A stretch of 64,000 nucleotides of DNA from Lyophyllum atratum (Eukaryota; Basidiomycota; Agaricomycetes; Agaricales; Lyophyllaceae). The notes under the pieces are model-generated. The model saw nothing but the letters and a program-made list of their open reading frames with translations, searched no databases and had not been told where the DNA came from. Positions 47,274 through 57,587 of the stretch are shown in pieces. Position numbers and translations under genes: made by a program. The first letter of the stretch is position 1. Each line of letters begins with the position of its first letter. The stretch covers positions 868,001 through 932,000 of the forward strand of contig JACGCN010000016.1 of NCBI GenBank assembly GCA_014905825.1. The letters run 5' to 3'.

Positions 47274-48219
47274 ATGTCGCTATCTAAATTTCTAATGTCA
47301 TGGATAGCAAATGTGACTGAAATCAGCACATTACCGCCCTCCATACGACCTACACACCCGCATGATAGCGATTCGACCACTAACAACTCTTTAACTCGCA
47401 AAAATATCAAGCTGCACAATGCTTTGCAGACCCAACAGCACGACTCTGAGTCTGACCTCCCTAATGACATACACATTCAGGCAGAAATCAGCTCGTCCTC
47501 GTCGCGCAGTAGCAGCCCAAGCCCCGACAGCTCACGTATACTCGAAACACCAAGAGACACAAACCATAGCCTATTTCCCTCCGGACTAGATAGCACAGAT
47601 CTCGACTCCGAATGCCGCTCTAACCATGTTCACTTCCGTCCTCGCGTGCGCATAACTTCGGGTATCAGCCGACACCGCCACAAACATTCTACGCGAACCC
47701 CTGATCGCAGCTTCGACGCCCCGTTGACCCCTAACTCTTCCAGGTCCAGCTCGCCCTCCTCATCTATCTCCGCGCCCCTCCGTACCCGCACTGATGACGA
47801 GTCAGATAAGCCCGGTTGGGGCCCCCTCGGCCAGCGCGTAGCCCTCCTCTCCCGTGAGCGCAGGCGCACATCGCGGGAGCAGCGCCAGAAAAAGCGACAT
47901 GACGAATATTTCGCTGCTTGTGAGCACACGCCGTTGCTCCGTCCACGAATACAGTCTCCCATACTTCAGACCGTGGGCCACTACGAAGGTTACTTTTGGG
48001 ATTCTGATCAAGAATCAGAGACTGCACAGGTATCTAGTGAGATTGATCGGGTGTTTGGGACAATGCCTCGGAGGCTGTTGAACTACCACGTACGTCTGCT
48101 TCCCCGTGTCTGATTGCGCCTCTCTTAAGTTCTAAAATTGTATTTGCTAGTGGTGGTGGTGGCAACTTGAACCTATAGTGTGCTGTAGTTGCTTGGATGA
48201 GTCCGACATCGAGTCTTAA
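47274..48219 (+). CDS. Ser-rich hypothetical protein with Trp/Cys-rich C-terminus
   Basis: Two exons. The first is a long Ser/Arg/Asp-rich, probably disordered region (SSSSSRSSSPSPDSSR; RRRTSREQRQKKRHDEYFAA) that ends EIDRVFGTMPRRLLNYH. An intron with gtacgt donor and tgctag acceptor (about 48091-48149) joins in frame to WWWWQLEPIVCCSCLDESDIES and a stop. Without splicing the frame would run on to 48113 (VRLLPRV). The spliced form is preferred because the donor and acceptor are good and the frame is kept. I do not recognise a family. The basic RERRRTSREQRQKKR stretch could be a nuclear localisation signal. Confidence 0.6.
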
Positions 48220-48414
48220 CACAAAAATAGCCATCGCCGCATCTCCTTGACGTGCATTCACCATGGCACTCCCGGCTCGTTCTTCCGTTACGGTCCCTTT
48301 GATAGACTTTGGATGTATCTTATATACCAATGACTCGGTTGCTATCCTGCACAAGTATACTTACACGGGGCCTGGTCTATTACTCGAGTGCATTTACAAA
48401 CCTTCCACGTCGCA

Positions 48415-49932
48415 TTATACTGCTCTCGAAGTCTTAGGCTGCATCATAGACTGTGGGAGCGTAGTTATAACAGGTAGCAGGCTCGCAGCAGTCTTGCGCG
48501 AGTTTTGGATGAGGAGTTGGTCCATTACCACGATAGCTGCCATAGCCTCGACGATGGGCACGGCCCGAGGTACGACGCAAGGGTCATGGCGACCTCTAGC
48601 AGCAAGCTCGCCTGGGGTACCATCATACTGTGCCGTCTGCTGACCCTGGCTAATCGTTGCTGGTGACTTGAATCCGACACTGGTATCCCAAGTTCGGAGA
48701 TCAATGACGATATATGGAAAAAATTATAAATGTCCCCACCGGAAGTAGATGTCTTCCCCGTTTGTGATCCCGCCCTGGACGCCTCCACTCCAGTTCGTAG
48801 CAGTCCCAAGCTTGCCGTCCGGACGACGCACAAATGCATCGTTGTGTTTGCTTCCCGGAACTTCGGTTCCTTTGAAGCCAGACCCGATCTCGAAAGCTTT
48901 GGTTGCTGGAATGGACAGCATTGCATGCCCCAAAGTAGCTTCGAACTTGTCGAAGACAGGTTCTCCGAGGCCGGAGGGGACACCTCGGATGACACAGGTC
49001 ACCGTTCCGCCGATCGAATCTTGAGAGTCTTTGGCACGAATGATTCGCTGATGAGTCAGTAGATACACCTGATGAGTGGCGTGCCAATAGCGATAACGAC
49101 GGAGGTGCAGACCTGTGTCATGCGCTCAGAGGTTTCTGGATGAGGACACCTTGTCGTGTATTTATCGACCTCTTCCCGAGTGATGGTCTTGATGAGGTTA
49201 AGGAACTCTTCTGATAACGCATCTTCCACCTCGTCGTCCTCGTTGCCTGACGGCACTAGCGATGGCGGCGCGACTGTCGAAGGCAGATGGATTTTGCCAA
49301 CAGAGGAGACGAACGCGACGATCTCGATCCCGTACGCCAACTTCAGATATTTCTCTGCGATGGCGCCTGCAGCAACGCGGCCTATTGCGGAATGGTTGTA
49401 GCAGGGTATTCTTTAGGATAACGGGTAGCCTACCGATGGTCTCACGCGCACTACTACGCCCCCCTCCGCTGCTTGCCTTGACTCCGTACTTTTCCAAGTA
49501 AGTATAGTCTGCGTGACTCGGTCGTGGGTAGAGATCAGTTTCGGAGTAATCGTGGGGACGCTGGTCCTCGTTTTTTACTAGGAGTCCGATAGGCGTGCCT
49601 AGCGTGACCCCGCGTTCCGTACCAGACTGCAGGTGCACTAGGTCCTTCTCGTCTCTCTAGAGTCTAAGTGAGATTTGGAGACAGACTAGATACTCCAAGA
49701 TGTTACGTACGGGAGTCGTGAGATTGCTTTGGCCAGGTCGTCTGCGGCTCAGCTGCACTTGAATATCTGCAGGGGTCAATTGTAGACCCTAGATGATAGA
49801 TGTCAGTTGGATGTTAGATTTTTTAAAAAAATGGGGACGCACAGGTGGGCAGCCGTCGATGATCGCGCCAACCGAGGCGCAATGGCTTTCGCCGAAAGTT
49901 GTAACACGGAAGAGTTTGCCGTAGGTTGACAT
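48415..49932 (-). CDS. ARO2: chorismate synthase
   Basis: Last enzyme of the shikimate pathway: converts EPSP to chorismate with reduced FMN. The start [20 protein letters not shown] is the family signature (position 1). The block [20 protein letters not shown] follows, then [20 protein letters not shown] and [20 protein letters not shown] with [19 protein letters not shown] over a splice. A charged insert is near 49230, then [56 protein letters not shown], and finally [19 protein letters not shown]. Catalytic-type His residues are in place (the GESH and RHDPC motifs). The last exon was located by splicing IYFR to [10 protein letters not shown]. The stop is TAA at 48415-48417. No fused NADPH-flavin domain beyond the usual fungal length is seen. 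Confidence 0.96.
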
Positions 49933-50232
49933 TCTAATGGGTGGTCGGCGATGGTCTGGACGAAAAGGTGACTCGAGGGAGGGTTAGAGAGAAAAGCCGC
50001 GATCTTCGCTTAATCAGTTTTGTATGGGCTGCGTCCTATATCCTAGTCCCGGGAGTAGGGATCAAGAGCACCGACGAATTTGCACGCGGGTGTGGTACAG
50101 AGTAAGAGTAGCAATCTGATAATTATCAAATTTGGCCTTGGGAGATTCCGAGATTTTGAGTTGCCGGAACACCGGACCTTTGAACCAAACCCCTTGTCAG
50201 GCCCGCTCAACTCTCATCACCGTTCCCACCTC
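49933..50232. promoter_or_regulatory. shared divergent promoter, ARO2 / SAP30-like
   Basis: 300 bp between opposed starts. No TATA box is obvious. Confidence 0.5.
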
Positions 50233-50958
50233 ATGGCCACTACAGCACCACAAAACTCTGCATCCGGCTCCCGTTCTCGCCCCCAAGCGCGCAGAAAACC
50301 CAATGACGACGCGTCATATTTCGGACCACCCGTCACTAACAACACCACGGCCGGGGTCAAGAGACATGCTGCAGACAAGGCGGAGGGCGAACCCAGAGGA
50401 AAAAGGAAGCGAGTAGAACCAATCACAACTACCTCTGCCAATTTCAGACGAGATGGAACTGACGCCGACCAGAGGACTTCGCTGGTGAGTGACCTCAGCT
50501 GAACACGGTAGACGCCCGAAATGAACACTGTGAGGAAACAGGTGGAATTCGTTAAGATGCCCACACCCGTCCTCTATCGATATCTAACACAATATGACAT
50601 CGTACCCCACGTGTATCCTTCGCCCATGTCTGCAGAGGACCCACCACCTCCCTCATCGCTCGAAAATTCGTTCCGCCCATCACCGCTCGAACCCAGTCCA
50701 CCCCTTATGACACCCGCGAATCGGCCCCGCAGAGACCCGAAGGAACAGAGCAGAAGAAGAAGCTCGCGGCTGTTGGAGGAGAGTCGTAGTCGGACGCCAA
50801 TATTGGCAGACCTTGACGAGCTCCATGTTGTCCTGGCCGGTATTGTTGAGAGGCATTTTCGAGAAATGCCATCCATCAGCGGAAGGGAAGAGGTGGATAC
50901 TCTGGCCTCCTTCATGTGTGCAGTAGAGAAAGCGAAAGGGGAGAGAGTGAAGTGTTGA
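50233..50958 (+). CDS. SAP30-like Sin3-binding protein
   Basis: Two exons encode about 222 residues. Exon 1 is basic and disordered (GKRKRVEPI could be a nuclear localisation signal). After the intron (50487-50541) the frame reads VEFVKMPTPVLYRYLTQYDI and later LADLDELHVVLAGIVERHF. The pattern LPTxxLxRY...hydrophobic...VxxHF is that of the SAP30 Sin3-binding domain, interrupted here by a Pro/Ser/Arg-rich insert of about 80 residues. SAP30 joins Sin3 to a histone deacetylase complex. The match is short, so the call is moderate. The ATG at 50233 is the first in the frame that gives a Met before the basic segment. Confidence 0.65.
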
Positions 50959-52378
50959 ACCGGTTTATGGGCATCGGTGATGTTCGAGCATTTTTATACG
51001 TTGTTATTTTTATTAGGGAGCATGGAACCTTCAGTATACCTCATATTCGATTGGCACCTCCAGCAACGAACTTCACTACAGAAGGGAGGAACAAAATGGT
51101 GGTGTCTGTCTAGGAGAGATTAGAGCTTCATTGGAATCTCGCAATTGTCGAATGCCCGTAATAAATGTAACATTGTGATACATCTTATCTTATCTTATCT
51201 GTCATTATACGATGATGCTGAGACCGCTGTTTTCTCGCATCTTTCATCATTTCCAGTCATTCCCCTTCACCGAGTAAATGCCTTGATGGGCGGCTGCCAA
51301 CAGGTTTCTAGGGCATTGATTAGGCCCGGTCATAGGACACCGAGGAATTATGCTCGCAGAGATAATTTTGACGAAACCAACTGCCAGTGTAGGCAGAATC
51401 ACAGCCTGTCATCGATTCATCCTTCAATAACGGCGAAGTTATTATTAGCCACATCACTATCACGACACCAACTTCGATAATGGACGGTCACATTGGACGG
51501 CCACGATGGATATGAAGATGGAAACACGGTTTGTCCTCAAGGCGCGGGTTCTACAGCAACGGGGGTTTCTGATGCAAGTCACCATTGGTGGAGCCAGTTG
51601 AACGGGGTGTTAGCTCGAGCAACCCTGGGCCTGAGCAAGGTGCACTGATCATCACAGAGACACATATAGTGATCATAGACCTTTCAGTCTCGATTTTCAA
51701 GTCGTTAAGACCTGTTCAACGCTGTGCACGCGTCGTTCTAAGGCCATTTGGCGGGTGGCATACATCCAAATGCCAAGTGAGCGCCTTTCAATCTGTTCAA
51801 GGTGTCCGGGAAAACGCTCAATTGGGTTGCCAAGCCATCACTGGCCTCCACCACCATGCTCCTTGACCCTTGTTTTGGCTTTACTGATATGCGGTCACCT
51901 CTTCTCTGGGTCCGGGCGCAGAACTGTCATAGTTATATGTATCGATGATTCTATTGGATGCACGAGGACGACCAACAATTCTTGAGGGAGCGTGTCACTG
52001 CTTCGTCGCCAAAAGATCTTTTTTCTCAAAAGAATGTAGGTTGGGACTGATGTTCCCGTAGCAACTGCCCCAGCAATGCCGATTTGTGCCTCTTTGTGTT
52101 TACAGCCTGATCACATATAAAGCAACAGAACCATGATTGCAACTGTCCTTTCTTCGTTCTACTTACGCCCTTCCCATCTTTCTTTTTTTCTCTATTTCGC
52201 AGCCGCGCTGCCTGGCTATCACCTCCTTGTAAGTCCAAGCCACAGCAACTCCCCTCCCATTGTTGAAGTTTTTGTTCTTCTTTATCTTTATAGACGTGCG
52301 TCAGCTTGCAGTTCCTGCCCATCCACACGTTCTTTCTATAGGCTTCAGTGAAGTCACGCTCTCGATCTTTTAAACGCC
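50959..52378. other. long intergenic region with promoter of the secreted protein gene
   Basis: About 1.4 kb without a supported gene. A short microsatellite (cttat repeats) lies at 51181-51200. A TATA box (tataaa) at 52116-52121 likely serves the gene starting at 52379, which would give it a long leader of about 230 bp; that leader is pyrimidine-rich and may contain an intron (gtaagt at 52230). An open frame at 52133-52348 lies in this leader. Confidence 0.45.
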
Positions 52379-53893
52379 ATGAAGTTCTCCGTAGCATCCC
52401 TTCTTGTTCTTCTCCCTCTCATCTCCCAGGCGACGGCCCTTAGTGTCCCTAACTTGGCTGCCCGTCAAGATAACGGCAGGCAACGGGGAGGTGGCCGAGG
52501 TGGCCAGAACAACAACGCGGGAAACAATGCAGGCAACAATACAGGTGCTGGCGCTGGTGCAGGTGCAGGAGCTGGAGCAGGAGCAGGAGCAGCCGCTGGT
52601 GGCGATCCTCAGACATCCCTCAGTAAGGCTTGATACCGTCGCCACCAAAGAACATTTCATTGATATTTCTTCTTCAGCTCTCGACCCCAAAGTGATTGCC
52701 AAGGGATTCGCCAACGATGGACAGGACGTTCCCGCCGAAGGTTCGTCATATGATGCATATCGTATCAATCAGTTTCTTGAGCTCCCCTTTTAGGTCAAGT
52801 GAAATCCCTCACATCGACGAACAACTTCATCAACTTCTGCCTCACCGTCCCCAACCTCCCCATCACCGATGGCAAGCAGGTCACCACCGGATCATGTAAC
52901 CCTGCTCCCATCGGTGTCATCCCCTCCGTTGACAAGATGCCCTCCGCCAAGTTCACCTTCCCCAAGAACGGTGGCACCGTCGACGCTGACAAGGCGTTCA
53001 CAGTCAGCATGGCCATCAACAACTTGGCAACCGGTAACTTCGTCAACGCACAGTCCAACTACTTCGCCGCTCCCCAACAACTGAACGGCCAAGGTATCAT
53101 CGTTGGTCACTCGCACATCGTCATGGAGCCGCTCACAGCTCTGGACCAAACGACACCCACCGACCCCAAGAAGTTCGCATTCTTCAAGGTAAATTTATCC
53201 CTCATCTTTATGGTGCGGTGTAATTAATTACAATCCGTAGGGCTTGAATGCTGCTGCTGCCGGTGGTGTCTTAACCGCTGATGTCACAAGCGGTCTCCCC
53301 GCCGGCGCATACCGCATGTGCTCGATCAACACATCTGCCAACCATGCTCCCGCGATCGTCGCCGTCGCCCAGCACGGTTCTTTGGACGACTGCATCTACG
53401 TGGGCAATCCCGTCTCTGGATGATGACCTGTTATTGACCGATATTGCTATAGTTTACCTCCGGCGCTGCTGCAGCTGCACCTGCGGCTGGTGGCGCTGCT
53501 GCACCTGCACCTGCGGCGGGTGGCGCTGCTGCACCTGCACCTGCGGCTGGTGGTGCAGCAGCTGGCGGCAACGGTGCTGCTGGCGGTAAAGGTGCTACCG
53601 CCGGAAATGGTGCCGCCGCCGGAAATGGTGCTGCTGCTGGAAATGGTGCTGCTGCTGGAAATGGTGCTGCTGCCGGCAACGGAGCTGCCAACAATGCAGG
53701 CAACGGCGCAGCAGCTGGTGGTGCCACCGCTGGCCAGAACCAGAACGTAAGTTTCAAGGTCGCGCGTCTTCACCGTGTTCTGATCAATTCATCTTTCTAG
53801 GGTGGAGGCCGTGGCGGACAAGGCCGCGGACAGAATGGCGGACGAGGCAACCAAGGCCGCAGCCGCAGATTCAGCTTCGGTAACCGCAAGTAA
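52379..53893 (+). CDS. secreted Gly/Ala-rich repeat protein
   Basis: Signal peptide MKFSVASLLVLLPLISQATA, then an RGG-like segment (NGRQRGGGRGGQNNNAGNN) and a Gly-Ala run. A globular domain follows: VIAKGFANDGQDVPAEG, NNFINFCLTVPNLPITDGKQ, GVIPSVDKMPSAKFTFPKNG, ANHAPAIVAVAQHGSLDDCI. Then come Ala/Pro/Gly repeats (30-bp DNA repeat), GNGAAA repeats (18-bp DNA repeat) and a C-terminal RGG-type tail GGGRGGQGRGGQNGGRGNQG ending RFSFGNRK. Introns: after SL(T), after PAEG, before GLNAAA, before FTSGAA, and before GGGRGG. Related basidiomycete proteins exist to my recollection, some with an unhelpful ribosomal S17 name; nothing here resembles S17. Probably an extracellular or wall-associated protein; the function is unknown. 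Confidence 0.85.
53461..53550 (+). repeat. three 30-bp tandem units in the secreted protein gene
   Basis: Units start at 53461, 53491 and 53521 and differ by only a few bases (tggcgctgctgcacctgcac... pattern). They encode the Ala/Pro/Gly repeats. Confidence 0.9.
53592..53690 (+). repeat. 18-bp tandem units (GNGAAA) in the secreted protein gene
   Basis: About five units of the form ggaaatggtgctgctgct encode GNGAAA repeats. Later units drift to ggcaacggagct. Copy number could vary between strains. Confidence 0.85.
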
Positions 53894-54300
53894 TCTGAAC
53901 TAGATGACCTTCTCACGTTGCTTCTGCCCGTCTGAGCTTATCATTGCGCTGTCTGTACCGTAACTTATCCACCTAGCATCCTCCAGCATTGTTCATCACA
54001 TACCTTCATTTTGTCTTGTAAATTCATGGCCAGGAGCTTTTATTCAAAATAGAATCCAGATCAGCCAGAACTGTGTGCGTCCTGGAAGCAAACTTGAGCA
54101 TAACGTCCCGCCGGAGTCCTCTTCAGATGGCTTAGATTGGCTTTCCTCAGATGCAGCTATTCTTGCCTTGTAACTGTCGATTGACCTAGAAATACCCAAC
54201 ACCATATCCCTACTATTACTGGAATCGAGTCATAAATACACTCGTGTATACAGTGGAGTGTCCTCTCAACACTACAGTAGATACAAACGACTCTCCATGA
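53894..54300. other. intergenic region between convergent genes
   Basis: About 400 bp of 3' flanks. No gene or repeat seen. Confidence 0.4.
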
Positions 54301-56166
54301 TTATGCGTCCTGAACATAATTGCCTACCAACGATTCAGAGCGCGTCTCACAACAAAACGATGCAGACGTACCAGGAAAAACGCCCTGTTCTCCATTCAGT
54401 CGTCCAGTCCACCAGTCTTCCGCATTTGTAGACCTTTCGACGATCTCTATTCGATCACCAGTATTGAATGATAGATCCCCTTCGGCCTAACTTTCACGTC
54501 AGACATGAACACTATCAAGAGACGAGGATGGGATTTGACCTGGGCTGCGAAATCATATAGCGCGACAACGTATTGCACTCTTGGAACAACTTTCGGCTTC
54601 GGCTTTAGTGGTGGAGGTGGCGGAGGGGCTCTCTTCGTGGCTGCAAGTGCTGCAGCGCCGTTGCCACTTGAGGATGGGGTATATGGTGGAGGTGGTGCAC
54701 GCGATGAAGAAGACCCTGGTGGCGGGGGCGGGGCCTTCTTGAATGAAGGTGCGGCAGGTGGTGCGGCACGCGAACCAGAGCCCGTTGAAGGAGAGCGGCC
54801 TATGGTGCCTGAGCCAGAGCCTAGACTGTTTTGGCTGCGATTCGCTTGTACGAGCTTGGCTGCACATATTGCTTGTTGAATAGGAGCATGAAAAAAGTGA
54901 AGATAGTACGTACAGACTGATATAATCCGTTTGATGATATTGAGGTTTTCAATCACTTCCCAGGCATCTGTCCGTTTAGTTTCGTAGTCTTGTTGAATCT
55001 GGGATCCTGATGTGTTCGTGATATCGTATTTCGCGTCATCTGCGAAAGAGTTCATCTTTTCAAGGATGAGATAGAATATGTTCAATCTGGAATGCGGTTG
55101 ATCTTGAGATCCAGATCCTGAATAGGGTCAGGCAAGTAAAGAACGTACTGCATGTAGAAGAATGAATTGAAGAGCGGATCTATGAACTGGCTAGACAGGG
55201 TCATAAATCGCGGGAGGTCTACTTTCAGAGCATTGTTGATGTATTCATATTCATTGGTCGCTTGTTCGAAATCTTGTTCCAGCTGGACGCCGTATGAAAT
55301 TCGGCATGTACTGACTAGATCTCGCGACGCACCTTGAACAAATTCTTTTCGTCACTGAGAGACTTCTCCTTCTTGTCTCTCAGTTTCGTCAGTGAGTTGT
55401 TGAACCGGTCGTAATCTGTAAGCTGCGGTTACGGATTTCATCAATTAGCTTCCGCGAATATGGCATAAGATGTGGAAATGAAATACCTTATGTTCTCTCT
55501 TTGTGATCGTCTTTCGAATGAGTTTCATGGTAGATTGGAATTCCTTTAGTGGTCCCATGATCCTACTGTCGATCAACTCCAATTCAGGCGAGACCAGCGT
55601 CCTCATCTCTTCCATTGTCGTCTCGTATTTCGTGGCATTTCGGACTGTCTGCGTGGCGTCAGGGTGCTTTCCAATGAGATCGTATTCGCCGGCGATAGGT
55701 TGGAAGAGCGTGGCGAAGTGTGTCGCGAATCCTGCGCCTGATGTGAAAAGAACTGATATGCATTACATGAGTGTAATGGGAAGATCGGAGCGCACATGAG
55801 CATGTATGTCAGATCTCTAGAGCTGGTATACTCACGATTGACTCCTTCTGTGAATGCCTTGGTATCCTTCAACAACTTCTCTGCACCACTTTCCATGGCC
55901 GTGAAGTGACGCTGATAATCGTCGAATTCGGGATCGTTGGACTCTGCATCATCGAGCGAGAAGTAGACGCGATTGGAGAGGGGGAGCGAGGCGCAGAATA
56001 GGGTCAACATGTAGTCATGGTGAGAGAATCTTTATTCTCACTTTTCGACATCCCAATCCTACTCGTCACCGCGAACGGCGTCCTAGTGAACGAAACCTCA
56101 ATAATTTCAACCAAGTTTCAAGACTTTTGGTTCTTACCTTTTGATCGCCTTCCCGAGTCCCTTCAT
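54301..56166 (-). CDS. BAR-SH3 domain protein, RVS167/amphiphysin-like
   Basis: Membrane-bending protein of endocytic actin patches. Three tiny 5' exons give MKGLGKAIKRTPFAVTSRIG and MSKKSNDPEFDDYQRHFTAM; the first codon is at 56166. The BAR domain runs through PELELIDSRIMGPLKEF, LTKLRDKKEKSLSDEKNLFK, QATNEYEYINNALKVDLPRF and SQFIDPLFNSFFYMQLNIFY. A Gly/Pro/Ser-rich linker with PPPPP motifs follows (54860-54600), then an SH3 domain at the C-terminus (VQYVVALYDFAAQ, then DLSFNTGDRIEIVER, DWWTGRLNGEQGVFPGNYV) with the end QDA. The last splice joins FPG to NYVQDA. The ALYDF and WWxG...FPxNYV motifs are all present, so the SH3 fold is intact. Confidence 0.92.
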
Positions 56167-56343
56167 ATTCGCAGCGTCCGAGTCCTGACCTGGTCAATAT
56201 GTTCGATACAGTCGGAGGTCGTGCAGTGTGCTCTGAAACAGGAGAAACAGCTGATGTTCGCACGGCCACTGACAACGGCTCCGGGTTGACATCATTACAC
56301 GATTAGATCGTGACTACAACGCTCTTGCACTCCTACTTTCACG
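56167..56343. promoter_or_regulatory. shared divergent promoter, BAR-SH3 gene / SDO1
   Basis: 177 bp between opposed start codons. No TATA box is evident. Confidence 0.55.
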
Positions 56344-57416
56344 ATGCCCCAGATTCAACAACCTTCGAATCAAATAAAGTGGCTATTTTGCTTTATCTCA
56401 GCCGATATATCTCTCATCAGGATTGCAGATTGACAAACGTATCTGTTGTGCGGCTAAAGAAAGGTGGAAAGCGATTTGAGGTTCGCGATATATCACACCC
56501 CTCCGGCCTAAATGTACTAATTCTTTTGCAGATCGCATGCTACAAGAACAAGGTCCAGGAATGGAGAACTGGGGTGTGAGCCGTCCTTCACTTTCGCCCT
56601 CGGCGCTCAAGCTCATTTCGTAAACCCAGTGAAACGAATTTAGACGATGTGCTGCAGATCAGCAATGTTTTCATGAACGTCTCAAAAGGAGAAGTAGCTA
56701 AAGCTGGAGATCTGCAGAAAGCATTTGGCACGGCAGAGGTCGCGGATGTTGTCAAAGAGGTTCGTGCATTGAGTTTATCTGATTACTAACGTGTCCTCAT
56801 ACCCCAGCGCCGCTGTAGATTTTGAAGAAAGGAGAGGTTCAAGTCGGAGAAAAGGAACGCGATCATGACCTCACATCTCTGCGTAGAGAGATCGCGACGC
56901 TTGTAGCAGAGAAGTGTGTGGAGCCCGCAACACAACGGCCATACCCCGTAGGTATGATCGAGAAAGCTATGACCGAAGCCGGGTTCAGTGTGAAACAGAA
57001 CAAGACTGCGAAGAGTCAGGTAACGGGACCATTTTAAATGAGCTAGATTCTGACACTAACCATGTCGTTTTGCAGGTTTCTGAATGCATCAAATTACTGC
57101 AATCCGACTCCAATCTGCCAATACAAAGATCAAGAATGCGTGTCCGAGTTTCGATGCCCACAGCTGATAGCAAACGTCTTCGCGAAAAGATTCTGGAAGG
57201 GGCAGAGACGGTCGAAGACGACGAGACTGGGCAGGAGGAATGGGAAGTCGTAAGTCGAAGCGTAATATCTCCAAGTTACTTTGCCTCTAAACTTCCTTTC
57301 AGATCATGTTGATTGACCCTGGACAGTTCCGTGTCATCAACGAGATCTTGCAGAAGGAATGTAAAGGGCGAGGTAGAATCGAGACGATGTCGTTCTCTGC
57401 CACGGCAAATACCTAG
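56344..57416 (+). CDS. SDO1: SDO1/SBDS ribosome maturation factor
   Basis: SDO1 works with the GTPase EFL1 to release eIF6/TIF6 from late pre-60S subunits. Exons read [84 protein letters not shown], then [20 protein letters not shown], and [20 protein letters not shown]. The end is [13 protein letters not shown]. The three SBDS domains are all represented: N-terminal FYSH-like domain, central helices and C-terminal ferredoxin-like domain. The start is fixed by the MPQIxxPSNQIKLTNV signature. Six introns of about 50 bp. The frame is intact. Confidence 0.95.
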
Positions 57417-57587
57417 ACTCATTTTGGTCATCTTTTTCTCTTGTCTGTTGTCTGTTATACAAATGGATTCAGATGGTCAGCCTGACCTATACCGTCTACA
57501 CCCCGGGACTGCTGTCTTCGATATAATATGTTTGATGCAGTAGATCGTCCAATAGGGCACTCATCTCTTGAAAATACACTCACGCCC

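Noticed and set aside
48263..48643. 126-codon plus-strand open frame
   Set aside because: It lies opposite the last chorismate synthase exon (48415-48690), whose codons are clearly conserved.
52133..52348. Possible separate gene upstream of the secreted protein
   Set aside because: Downstream of the TATA box and pyrimidine-rich; better explained as 5' leader with an upstream open frame.
52026..52397. 123-codon minus-strand frame over the secreted protein promoter
   Set aside because: No motif; covers a TATA box and leader.
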